Shown here: positions 19,819 through 27,624 of the stretch, piece by piece
How positions within the stretch are numbered: position 1 is the first letter of the stretch
Layout of the letters: each line of letters opens with the position of its first letter
Assembly: GCF_963677125.1 (NCBI RefSeq)
Contig: NZ_OY781882.1
Span: forward strand, 1,558,501-1,622,500
Length of the DNA stretch: 64,000 bases
Origin: an uncultured Desulfobacter sp.
GTDB taxonomy: Bacteria > Desulfobacterota > Desulfobacteria > Desulfobacterales > Desulfobacteraceae
Direction of reading: 5' to 3'
Notes under the pieces: generated by a model
Seen by the model: the letters and a program-made list of their open reading frames with translations, nothing else
What the model was told of the DNA's origin: nothing
Databases searched by the model: none
Translations under genes and position numbers: made by a program

Positions 19819-21728
19819 GATGGTCCTGTAAAAAGTCAAAGCCCAAATCAAGCTTGAGTGTTTGAGCTTACAGATCTGTTTTGATCGTAAGCTCAAAACA
19901 AGTTAAAAAATAGTTTTTGTACGCCAAATTGTTCTTTGACATTCAAAAAAGTATTGCATTATAGCCCGAAACGACTTTGCTACGCTTCTTTTATGCATAG
20001 CAGAGAGCCTTCTGGACAATAGTTGCCCTGAAGAGATTGATTCCTGCTGCTTTTAAGGTTGCTGCGAATCTTACTGCTTGGAGGCCTCGATATTTTAATC
20101 GTTTCACCCCGGTGCGTCGATCATATTCGGACATTGTCGCTTCGACTCCGGCTCGCCAACGGTATCTATCTTTGAACGTATCTGTCTGTTCATAAGCTCT
20201 TCGACGGGCAATCCTTGCAGACTTTTCGGTATATCGATTGTATGCGTATTTTTTCCCTGGTTTTACCGGGCAATTTTCTAGTTGAGGGCAGCCCAGGCAG
20301 GTATCAAGGGGAAAACCCTGGGTAATCCGTTCCTTCTTTTTCTTTTTAAAAACCGGGGCATGCCCCTGCGGGCATGTTATGATTTGTCCATCTGCCGCAA
20401 GGTTGAAATCAGTAAGGCTGAGCTTCTCCTTTTTGGTCGTTCCCATGGTGGGCGAAACAAGATTAATGCCATTCGACTGGGCAGCCTGGTAATTCTCATC
20501 GCTTCCATAAAGAGAGTCAGCCTGGATTTCCTTGGGAGAAAGATTTTGCTTTCTGGCGGCATCCATTGCAGGAATCAAGGCATTGGCATCACTTGCCGAG
20601 GCAGGTTCCACATCAACATGAGTGATCAGATTCAAGGTTCCGGCTTTTTCATCTTCATCATCTGTTTTTGTAAATGTTTCCATTACCTGGACCTGGTAAC
20701 CTTGCCCCTTATGGCCGCTGTAGGTCGCATCAGGGTCAGAAGGATTTTGAAGTGAGTCTGAAGGAATCTCTTTTGGAGCTTTAAGCGTAACCTTCTGACC
20801 ACTTTCAGGATCAACTTCCAGATTGCACTGCTCTTTCAAAACCCTTTCAAGCAGCTTGTAGCTGTACATGGATGCAACATCAGAGTCGCTTTTAAATTCC
20901 TGAATCAGATGGTAAAGATCCTTGCTGACACTTGCAAGAGTTTTGGCTGAATCAGAGGGTTTTACCATGGAAAAGCAGGACAATGCCTTTTCCGAAATAT
21001 ACATTCCGATAATCTCGGTGCTGATACCGGAAAAGTGGTCAGGGTGTTTGCGTTTCAGGTTAACCAAAAATTTATTGATACTCGCTGCGAAAATATTGAT
21101 TCTCCCCAGCCGGCGCATATTTGACTTAACATGGACCGAATCGATTCTCTGGTTATCAGCATTGACTCGAAACACAGCGGCAAGCTTGTCAGCAATAGCA
21201 TTGAAGAGGGCTTTGTCCAGTTCCTTCTCGATCATGAGTTGGCGGAAGGTCCACAGGGTTTTCAAGCATAGATATTTGGCGGCATCTGATTCTTCCGTTA
21301 AATTCAAGGCATAGTGCCATTGGATATTGAATGCCAGTTGGGATACGGTTTCTTCATCAGTAAGATCATGAGCTTGCTGGAGCAGCAGAACACCGAGCAT
21401 GGTGTAGAGTTCTTTTGTGGGACGTCCTGCTTCTCTTGAGAAACAGGGTTTGATTAGATTGACCGGTAATGAGCGGAGGATTTCTTTTTGAAAAAGCCCT
21501 GCCCAGGAGTCATCGAGCAATTTCCTGCGCTTCGGGCTTAAAAAGTCCCAGGGATCGAAAAGGTGGAGCTGATAGTGGTCATTTGTCTTAATCATTGATT
21601 CAACCATAAGTTATTGATAACAGAGAGCATATTGTACATGATAAAGACTTGAATTACAAGTTGGAAAATAGATTTTCGCCAATAATATTAGCATGTTAAA
21701 TTGGTCTTGGACTTTTTACGAGTCCATC
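19819..21728 (-). mobile_element. IS1182-family insertion sequence
   Basis: The element spans 1910 bp. Its ends are imperfect inverted repeats: the left end begins GATGGTCCTGTAAAAAGTC and the right end, read inward, begins GATGGACTCGTAAAAAGTC. It is flanked by a 6-bp direct repeat ATCCTT (19813-19818 and 21729-21734). One transposase gene fills it on the minus strand. The clean duplication and in-frame flanks indicate a recent insertion. Confidence 0.93.
19991..21607 (-). CDS. IS1182-family transposase
   Basis: A full-length DDE transposase of 538 residues. The N-terminal DUF772-type domain (GRPTKELYTMLGVLLLQQAH, QLAFNIQWHYALNLT) is followed by the RNase H-like core with LVSPTMGTTKKEKLSLTDF, a Cys cluster CPQGHAP...DTCLGCPQLENCPVK that is typical of the family, and the C-terminal RRAYEQTDTFKDRYRWRAGVEATMSEY region carrying the final Glu. 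It appears intact. The in-frame second Met (MIKTNDHYQLHLFDPW) is an alternative start. Confidence 0.93.
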   Translation of the reverse strand: MVESMIKTNDHYQLHLFDPWDFLSPKRRKLLDDSWAGLFQKEILRSLPVNLIKPCFSREAGRPTKELYTMLGVLLLQQAHDLTDEETVSQLAFNIQWHYALNLTEESDAAKYLCLKTLWTFRQLMIEKELDKALFNAIADKLAAVFRVNADNQRIDSVHVKSNMRRLGRINIFAASINKFLVNLKRKHPDHFSGISTEIIGMYISEKALSCFSMVKPSDSAKTLASVSKDLYHLIQEFKSDSDVASMYSYKLLERVLKEQCNLEVDPESGQKVTLKAPKEIPSDSLQNPSDPDATYSGHKGQGYQVQVMETFTKTDDEDEKAGTLNLITHVDVEPASASDANALIPAMDAARKQNLSPKEIQADSLYGSDENYQAAQSNGINLVSPTMGTTKKEKLSLTDFNLAADGQIITCPQGHAPVFKKKKKERITQGFPLDTCLGCPQLENCPVKPGKKYAYNRYTEKSARIARRRAYEQTDTFKDRYRWRAGVEATMSEYDRRTGVKRLKYRGLQAVRFAATLKAAGINLFRATIVQKALCYA

Positions 21729-21992
21729 ATCCTTGCTTCAAAAGCAAAAGAGAGCTGTATTGTCAATTGCGGATCTGGAACCGCAACGTCTTTTAACAAA
21801 ATCGTTGAACAGCTCAATTTTGTTCTGGGCATGAACAGGTCCCCGGAATATATTGAAAACCCCTTTCAAGGCTCGTATCAAAACCATACAGCGTGTGACA
21901 TGTCCCTGGCAAAAGAAAAAATCGATTTTGTGCCCGAGTACTCATTTGAAAAGGGATTAATGGATTACTATAATTCCGGTTTCTTAATTTGA
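21729..21992 (+). pseudogene. NAD-dependent epimerase, 3' part (IS-disrupted)
   Basis: The last ~87 codons of the epimerase gene, resuming with the duplicated ATC CTT and continuing ASKAKESCIVNCGSGTATSF, the substrate-binding end of the family. Deleting the element plus one duplication joins codon 214 to GCT TCA in frame, giving a 299-residue protein of normal length. An internal start within the IS (21693) could give a meaningless fragment. Confidence 0.9.
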
Positions 21993-22021
21993 AAACCACT
22001 GAGACATCTAAGGAGAAACAC

Positions 22022-22408
22022 ATGAAAAAATTATCAATCAAAATTATTTTTACGGTCGGTATCTTATGGATGGCGGCAGCCGGCATGTCATATGCGGGTT
22101 CAGATATTGCGGTAAAGGAATCCGTATTTTCATTTGGCAGCGTAACCGACGGCACACAGATTACCCATGATTTTATAATCAGCAATCCAGGAGACGATGT
22201 ATTATCCATACTGCGGGTGGGTACTTCATGCAGATGCACAGTCGCCAATTATCCAAAAACCGTTGCCCCGGGCAAAACAGGTATCATACATGTGAAAGCG
22301 GATACTTCGGGCTATGGCGGCAGAACATTCAAGCGGTACATCATCATCCGAACAAATGTGCAGGGAAAAGAATCTGTCAAGCTCCAGATAGAAGGGGCAG
22401 TGCAATAA
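22022..22408 (+). CDS. DUF1573-domain exported protein
   Basis: A 128-residue protein starting at ATG 22022 (AAGGAG 7 bases upstream). An N-terminal signal peptide (KIIFTVGILWMAAAGMSYAG) is followed by one DUF1573 immunoglobulin-like domain: FSFGSVTDGTQITHDFIISN, the CRCT cysteine motif, and APGKTGIIHVKADTSGYGGR. Such proteins are periplasmic or surface exposed and of unknown function. The gene lies 30 bases after the disrupted epimerase. Confidence 0.87.
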   Translation: MKKLSIKIIFTVGILWMAAAGMSYAGSDIAVKESVFSFGSVTDGTQITHDFIISNPGDDVLSILRVGTSCRCTVANYPKTVAPGKTGIIHVKADTSGYGGRTFKRYIIIRTNVQGKESVKLQIEGAVQ

Positions 22409-22415
22409 CAGCCAT

Positions 22416-22451
22416 GGGCTGATCTAAGCTATTAAATGCCAGGATCAGCCC
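22416..22451 (+). terminator. hairpin after the DUF1573 gene
   Basis: A 9-bp inverted repeat GGGCTGATC / GATCAGCCC with an 18-base loop, 8 bases past the stop. No T-tract follows, so it is either a weak terminator or an mRNA 3' stabiliser. Confidence 0.5.
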
Positions 22452-22868
22452 AAAACAAAGGTTCTAAAATTTTAGTAACTTACACTGATTCTCTTATAAA
22501 ACCTTGTCCAAACTTCTCCGACCTTGGATTTTAATCTTAACCAGGTTCTAATATTCAAGGGTTACTTTTTAATGCTTGACATCCGGACGAGACCTAATGT
22601 AGTACATTTTTTAAAAATTTATGATTTTTTTTAACAAATTGAAGATTTTTGCCCAAAAACTGCCAGGCAGGCAGCTTAAAAACCTTGATAGATTTTATAT
22701 CCATCTGAAAATTTATCCTTATCAGGAATCTTCTCAATGTATTTATGAAAGGTAAAGTAAGGCTACTTTTTGCCAGAAGGCAAGAGCAACACATAAAGTT
22801 AAAACCAGAGAAACCGTTTTAATTTGGATCAGCTTCCATAGACTCGTTTTTCTGGGATAATGATATCA

Positions 22869-22928
22869 AAAAGGCCACGAAGGTACGGGCGGTAAAAAAT
22901 TTTTCCGCCAAATCTTTGTGGTTTTTTT
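22869..22928. repeat. CCACGAAG-type hairpin repeat, copy 1
   Basis: An imperfect hairpin: CCACGAAG...GGCGG in the left arm pairs with CCGCC...CTTTGTGG on the right, followed by a T7 run. It is related to the copies at 23019-23074 and 25021-25089, all between genes. Low-copy interspersed palindrome of unknown function. Confidence 0.6.
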
Positions 22929-23018
22929 GTATATAGCAGTAACACAACCGTTATAAAGTCTTAATGGGTCAGGAAAGGAAACACCGGCCGGCATGAGACC
23001 ATTGTAACGGACAGGTTA

Positions 23019-23074
23019 AAAAACCACGAAGGTTAGGGCGTATAAAAAGCGCCGGATCTTTGTGGTTTTTTTTT
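23019..23074. repeat. CCACGAAG-type hairpin repeat, copy 2
   Basis: AAACCACGAAGG...GGGCG pairs with CGCC...CTTTGTGGTTT, followed by a T8 run, 150 bases downstream of copy 1. Stem shape and flanking T-run are the same while the loop differs. Confidence 0.6.
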
Positions 23075-23117
23075 GGATGAGACGAAAGTCTTAAATGGTT
23101 TCTATTTTTTTTACTTT

Positions 23118-23258
23118 GTGTCTGAACGAAAACCTGGAACTTTTGTTTAGTACAAGGCGGGCGCAAATTTCAACCGGAGTAATACATGAAGTATTTCGAG
23201 GATTAAAATTTGCGCCCAACGAAGTAATCGACAAAATTTACGGTTTTCGGTCGGGCAC
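23118..23258. repeat. 141-bp nested inverted repeat upstream of ttdA
   Basis: The outer arms are GTGTCTGAACGAAAACC and GGTTTTCGGTCGGGCAC. The inner arms GGGCGCAAATTT and AAATTTGCGCCC (23206-23217) are a perfect pair. The nested layout is that of a small intergenic palindromic element (REP/MITE-like) or a structured 5' leader of the ttdA transcript, which starts within 43 bases. Confidence 0.6.
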
Positions 23259-23300
23259 ACTTTAGTTCCAATCCCTTAACTACAAAGGAGAACATGATTA

Positions 23301-24200
23301 ATGGACCTAAACACACAACGCGAACATTTTATTGATGTTATGGCCAAGTTCACCGGCTATGCAGGCAAACATCTTCCTGATGATGTTATTGCCAAACTTG
23401 AAGAGCTCAGGGAACAGGAAAATACCCCCATGGCAAAACTGATCTATGGTGCCATGTTCGATGATTTAGACATGGCCCACAAGCTTGACAGACCGGCGTG
23501 TCAGGACACGGGTGTTATCCAGTACTTTGTACAGGTCGGTTCCAAATTTCCCATGATTGACGAGATTGAAAGCTGCCTGGTTGAAGCGGTAAAAAAAGCC
23601 ACCATAGAATCTCCATTACGTCATAACTGCGTGGAAATTTTTGATGAAAAAAATACCGGCAACAATGTCGGCACAAGAATTCCATGGATTGACTGGGAGG
23701 TTGTTCCCAACAATGACGAGGTAAAAATCTATATGTACATGGCAGGCGGCGGTTGCAGCCTGCCCGGCACGGCCAAGGTCCTGATGCCCCTTGAAGGGTA
23801 TGACGGTGCAGTCAAATTTATATTTGATCAGATCACCTCTTACGGCATCAACGCCTGTCCCCCGCTTTTGGTTGGAATCGGCATTGCAGGCTCCGTAGAA
23901 GTGGCTGCCAAGCTGTCCAAAAAAGCCCTGCTTCGGCCGATCGGCACACAAAATCCCAACGCCCGAGGTGCAGAATTAGAGAAGATGATTGAAAAAGGAC
24001 TTAATGATATACAAATCGGTCCTGGCGGACTTACAGGTAAAAATTCAGTTATGGGTGTTAACATTGAACAGGCAGGACGCCATCCTGCGACCATCGCCGT
24101 TGGTCTGTCAACCGGATGCTGGGCGCACAGAAGAGCGTTGATCAAATTTGATTCAAGCCTGGAATATGAAGTTATCTCACATAAAGGAGTTACACTATGA
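23301..24200 (+). CDS. ttdA: L(+)-tartrate dehydratase / class I fumarase alpha subunit
   Basis: The 299-residue alpha subunit of an oxygen-sensitive [4Fe-4S] hydro-lyase. Resemblance to E. coli TtdA is close along the whole length. Cluster cysteines lie in RPACQDTG, AGGGCSLPG and LSTGCWAHRR. Also typical are PLRHNCVEIFDEKNTGNN and GLTGKNSVMGVNIEQ. Two-subunit enzymes of this type in anaerobes often work as fumarase, so in this organism the substrate may be fumarate/malate rather than tartrate. It overlaps ttdB by 4 bases (ATGA). Confidence 0.9.
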   Translation: MDLNTQREHFIDVMAKFTGYAGKHLPDDVIAKLEELREQENTPMAKLIYGAMFDDLDMAHKLDRPACQDTGVIQYFVQVGSKFPMIDEIESCLVEAVKKATIESPLRHNCVEIFDEKNTGNNVGTRIPWIDWEVVPNNDEVKIYMYMAGGGCSLPGTAKVLMPLEGYDGAVKFIFDQITSYGINACPPLLVGIGIAGSVEVAAKLSKKALLRPIGTQNPNARGAELEKMIEKGLNDIQIGPGGLTGKNSVMGVNIEQAGRHPATIAVGLSTGCWAHRRALIKFDSSLEYEVISHKGVTL

Positions 24201-24814
24201 GCACAAAGACACTGACAACACCGATTAAAGACGAAGATCTTGAAGATATCACCATTGGAGATGTTATTTTTTTGGACGGTTATCTGATCACCAGCCGGGA
24301 TGATGTGCACCACCGCCATATCCACCAAGGCAAAGACCTGCCGGTTGACCTTGCAGGCAAAGCCATCTTTCATGCAGGGCCTATTATGCAGGAAAGAAAA
24401 GATGCGCCCGGCAAGTATGAAGTGATCTCCATCGGGCCGACCACCAGTATGCGCATGGAAAAACTTCAAAAGGAATTTTTGGAAGCCACAGGCGTTAAAC
24501 TGGTTGTGGGCAAAGGCGGTATGGGGCCCAAAACAGCTGAAGGCTGTGTGGCGTCTAAAGCGATTCATACTGTATTTCCCGGCGGATGTGCCGTTCTGGC
24601 CGCAAGCCGGGTGGAAGAGGTGGAATCGGTTGAATGGCTGGATTTAGGCATGCCCGAAGCCATGTGGGTCATGCGTGTTAAACAATTTGGCCCGTTGATT
24701 GTTTCCATTGATACAAAAGGAAACAATCTTTTTGAACAAAACAAGAAAAAATTTAATGAAAAGAAAGATGAAGTTGTGGCGGAAATCATTAAACATGTGG
24801 ATTATCTTGATTAA
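24197..24814 (+). CDS. ttdB: L(+)-tartrate dehydratase / class I fumarase beta subunit
   Basis: The 205-residue beta subunit. It begins TKTLTTPIKDEDLEDITIGD and contains KAIFHAGPIM, IGPTTSMRMEKLQ and VGKGGMGPKTAEGC, blocks shared with E. coli TtdB and the C-terminal half of fumarase A. The start ATG overlaps the ttdA stop as ATGA and has AAAGGAG upstream, so the subunits are made in step. Confidence 0.92.
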   Translation: MSTKTLTTPIKDEDLEDITIGDVIFLDGYLITSRDDVHHRHIHQGKDLPVDLAGKAIFHAGPIMQERKDAPGKYEVISIGPTTSMRMEKLQKEFLEATGVKLVVGKGGMGPKTAEGCVASKAIHTVFPGGCAVLAASRVEEVESVEWLDLGMPEAMWVMRVKQFGPLIVSIDTKGNNLFEQNKKKFNEKKDEVVAEIIKHVDYLD

Positions 24815-24858
24815 AAATCAAGGATAATTTTAAAACAGGATAATTCTAAGATCTGGTG

Positions 24859-24912
24859 AGGGACTCGGAAAAAAAGACTAATGAAAGGGGAAAGTTTTTT
24901 TTCCGGGCCCCT
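24859..24912 (+). terminator. probable ttdB terminator
   Basis: A 17-bp stem with two mismatches (AGGGACTCGGAAAAAAA paired with TTTTTTTCCGGGCCCCT) lies 45 bases past the ttdB stop. The A/T part of the stem gives the T-run within the right arm. Confidence 0.55.
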
Positions 24913-25020
24913 TAACCTATGTAGGTTATAAAACAGATGTACCAGCCTCAATAAATAATTTCAACGTTGAAACGCTTAAATTCCAGGGTGAATTGTTCTA
25001 ACCGGTAAATTTTATTTTTT

Positions 25021-25089
25021 ACCACGAAGTTCACGAAGGACACGAAGAATTAGCTTTGTTATCTTCGCGCCCTTGGTGAACTTCGTGGT
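25021..25089. repeat. ACCACGAAG-type hairpin repeat, copy 3
   Basis: A perfect 14-bp outer stem ACCACGAAGTTCAC / GTGAACTTCGTGGT with further internal pairing (CGAAGA / TCTTCG) and a T-run after it. It belongs with the copies near 22.9 and 23.0 kb. Confidence 0.65.
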
Positions 25090-25117
25090 TTTTATCCGTT
25101 ATTGCCGGATATTCATT

Positions 25118-25147
25118 ATATATTTTTATGAATTCGTAAAAATATAT
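25118..25147. promoter_or_regulatory. perfect palindrome upstream of metE
   Basis: ATATATTTTTA and TAAAAATATAT, 11 bp each, flank TGAATTCG. It sits 122 bases before the metE start and could be an operator or the hairpin of an attenuator. I found no SAM riboswitch core here. Confidence 0.45.
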
Positions 25148-25269
25148 CATTTTTCATCATGCTTTCATTTCTTCTATAGTCTTGCCAACGATAACAAGAC
25201 CCAAAATATTTCAATAAAATTCTAATGGTTAAAATTATTTTAACTCATTGAAAAAGGAGGATCAAAAGC

Positions 25270-27546
25270 ATGAAAACGCACAACTTAGGGTTCCCCCGCA
25301 TCGGAGACAACCGGGAACTTAAACGTGCACTGGAATCTTACTGGCGGGGAGAAACACCCCAAACTGAGCTGCTTGAGACCGGCGTCCGGCTTCGGAAAAA
25401 AAATTGGGACTACCAGAAAGGGCTTAATTATGTGCCGGTGGGTGATTTTTCATTTTACGACCAGGTTCTGGACACCAGCAGGATGCTGGGCAACATTCCT
25501 GCCCGGGCCCGGGAAACCTGTGGGTCAGCATTGGACCGGTATTTTCGTACAGCCCGGGGACAGTCCGCAGACGATGGAAAAGACAACCAGATTCCAGCCG
25601 GGGAAATGACCAAGTGGTTCGACACCAATTACCACTACATCGTCCCGGAGTTTGACAGCGATACAACATTTTGCCTGGATGCCCAATCTCTATTGGACCA
25701 GGTACAAGAAGCACGAAAGGCAGGGGTAAGACCCAAACCGGTTATCCTGGGCCCCGTGACCTATCTTTTTTTAGGTAAAGCTGAAAATTTTGATAAAAAA
25801 AACCTGCTCAAAGACCTGTTGCCGGAGTATGCCCAACTCTTAAATCTACTGGCCGCACAAGATATCGAGTGGGTACAGATGGATGAACCGTTACTGGTCA
25901 TGGATTTGGATAATGACTGGAAACATATGGTGGAACAAGCCTATCAGGCATTGGGAAACGGATCGGTAAAAATCATGCTGGCCACTTATTTCGGCTCCCT
26001 TGAGGAGAACCTGGATATAGCCTTGCCGCTACCGATTCAGGCTCTTCATGTCGATGCGGTGCGGGGAAAAGACCAGGTACCGAATCTGGTTGAGCGTCTG
26101 CCCGAACATATGGAATTGTCATTGGGGGTAATTGACGGAAGAAACATCTGGAAAACAGATTTAAACGCCCTTCTGGATCAACTGACACCCATCCATGAGC
26201 AACTTGGCGATAGATTATGGCTGGCCCCATCCTGTTCCTTGCTCCATGTACCTGTGGACTTAAAGATAGAGGCCAAACTGGATACTGAACTTTTAAGCTG
26301 GATGGCCTTTGCCCGGCAGAAACTGGTTGAACTGGATATTTTAGCACTTGCGTTAAACCAGGGCCGGGCAATCGTGGCAACGGAACTGGACGAGAACGCA
26401 ACGGCATTGAAAAACCGCAAAGCATCAACCCGGATTCATAACGCAAAGGTCCAGGCCCGTTTAGCCCAGGTGGATGACAGTTGGGGAGAGCGCAAGCACC
26501 CCTACGCGGAACGGGTCAAGCTTCATAAAGAAAAACTCAACCTGCCCCTTTACCCCACCACCACCATTGGTTCCTTTCCCCAAACCAAAGAGATACGTTC
26601 ACTGCGTCTTAAATTCAAAAAAAGGGATATCGGACTGAATGACTACACGGCCGGGATTCGGGACCAGATGAAAAACACCATTCAATTCCAGGAAGAGACC
26701 GGGCTGGATGTGCTGGTCCATGGCGAAGCCGAACGTAATGATATGGTTGAATACTTTGGCGAACAGCTGGACGGATTTGCCTTCAGCCAATATGGATGGG
26801 TGCAGTCGTACGGTTCCCGGTGCGTTAAGCCGCCAATCCTGTTTGGGGATGTGTCCCGGCCCCAGCCCATGACCGTCTCGTGGATTGTTTATGCACAGTC
26901 CCTGACGGACAAACCGGTCAAAGGGATGCTCACAGGCCCTGTCACCATTTTAAACTGGTCTTTTGTCCGGGACGATCAAAGCCGGGCCGACACCTGCCGC
27001 CAGGTCGCGCTTGCGATGAGAGATGAGGTGCTTGATCTTGAAACGGCCGGCGTTTCCATTATCCAGATTGATGAAGCCGCCTTAAGGGAAGGACTTCCCC
27101 TGCGTAAAAGCCGATGGAATGAATATCTGAACTGGGCGGTGGGGGCATTCCGGATCACAGCCAACGGTGTCAAGGACGATACTCAAATCCATACCCATAT
27201 GTGCTATTCGGAATTCAATGATATCATTGAGGCCATCACACACATGGATACCGACGTCATCACCATTGAGGCATCCCGGTCAAACATGGAGATATTAAAC
27301 GCCTTTGACGAAACCGCCTATCCCAATGAGATCGGTCCGGGGGTGTACGATATCCATTCCCCCAATGTGCCAACCGTGGATTTCATTGTGGAAAACATGA
27401 AAGAAGCAGCCAAACGAATTCCAAAGGAACGGCTGTGGATAAACCCGGACTGCGGTTTAAAAACCCGGGCCTGGCCGGAGACAAAAGCGGCTTTGAAAAA
27501 TCTGGTTGAAGCAGCCAGAGTGCTGCGTAACGCTGCAACTGTATGA
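25270..27546 (+). CDS. metE: cobalamin-independent methionine synthase
   Basis: A full-length (758 residues) enzyme that transfers the methyl group of methyltetrahydropteroyl-triglutamate to homocysteine. The N-terminus LGFPRIGDNRELKRALESYW is canonical. Zinc ligands are all present in the C-terminal barrel: His and Cys in IHTHMCYSEFNDII, Glu in DVITIEASRS, and Cys in NPDCGLKTRAW. AAAGGAGG lies 10 bases before ATG 25270. The gene stands alone with its own upstream palindrome and a downstream terminator. Confidence 0.97.
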   Translation: MKTHNLGFPRIGDNRELKRALESYWRGETPQTELLETGVRLRKKNWDYQKGLNYVPVGDFSFYDQVLDTSRMLGNIPARARETCGSALDRYFRTARGQSADDGKDNQIPAGEMTKWFDTNYHYIVPEFDSDTTFCLDAQSLLDQVQEARKAGVRPKPVILGPVTYLFLGKAENFDKKNLLKDLLPEYAQLLNLLAAQDIEWVQMDEPLLVMDLDNDWKHMVEQAYQALGNGSVKIMLATYFGSLEENLDIALPLPIQALHVDAVRGKDQVPNLVERLPEHMELSLGVIDGRNIWKTDLNALLDQLTPIHEQLGDRLWLAPSCSLLHVPVDLKIEAKLDTELLSWMAFARQKLVELDILALALNQGRAIVATELDENATALKNRKASTRIHNAKVQARLAQVDDSWGERKHPYAERVKLHKEKLNLPLYPTTTIGSFPQTKEIRSLRLKFKKRDIGLNDYTAGIRDQMKNTIQFQEETGLDVLVHGEAERNDMVEYFGEQLDGFAFSQYGWVQSYGSRCVKPPILFGDVSRPQPMTVSWIVYAQSLTDKPVKGMLTGPVTILNWSFVRDDQSRADTCRQVALAMRDEVLDLETAGVSIIQIDEAALREGLPLRKSRWNEYLNWAVGAFRITANGVKDDTQIHTHMCYSEFNDIIEAITHMDTDVITIEASRSNMEILNAFDETAYPNEIGPGVYDIHSPNVPTVDFIVENMKEAAKRIPKERLWINPDCGLKTRAWPETKAALKNLVEAARVLRNAATV

Positions 27547-27565
27547 CAAGCGACTTACTTTGTGT

Positions 27566-27606
27566 GAACGAAAAGTCACCCCAAAAAGATAGGTGACTTT
27601 TCGTTC
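27566..27606. terminator. bidirectional terminator between metE and glgP
   Basis: A perfect 15-bp stem GAACGAAAAGTCACC / GGTGACTTTTCGTTC with an 11-base loop lies between the convergent stops, 20 bases from each. Confidence 0.8.
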
Positions 27607-27624
27607 AAGTACTAGTTAAAAAAT

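Noticed and set aside
22594..22794. 66-codon minus-strand ORF after the DUF1573 gene
   Set aside because: AT-rich chance frame without start signal or recognisable content.
24815..25269. SAM or SAH riboswitch upstream of metE
   Set aside because: I looked for the conserved SAM-I, SAM-II and SAH cores and did not see them; only hairpin repeats and a palindrome are present.
25973..26446. 157-codon minus-strand ORF
   Set aside because: It is antisense to the conserved metE coding sequence and has no domain features.
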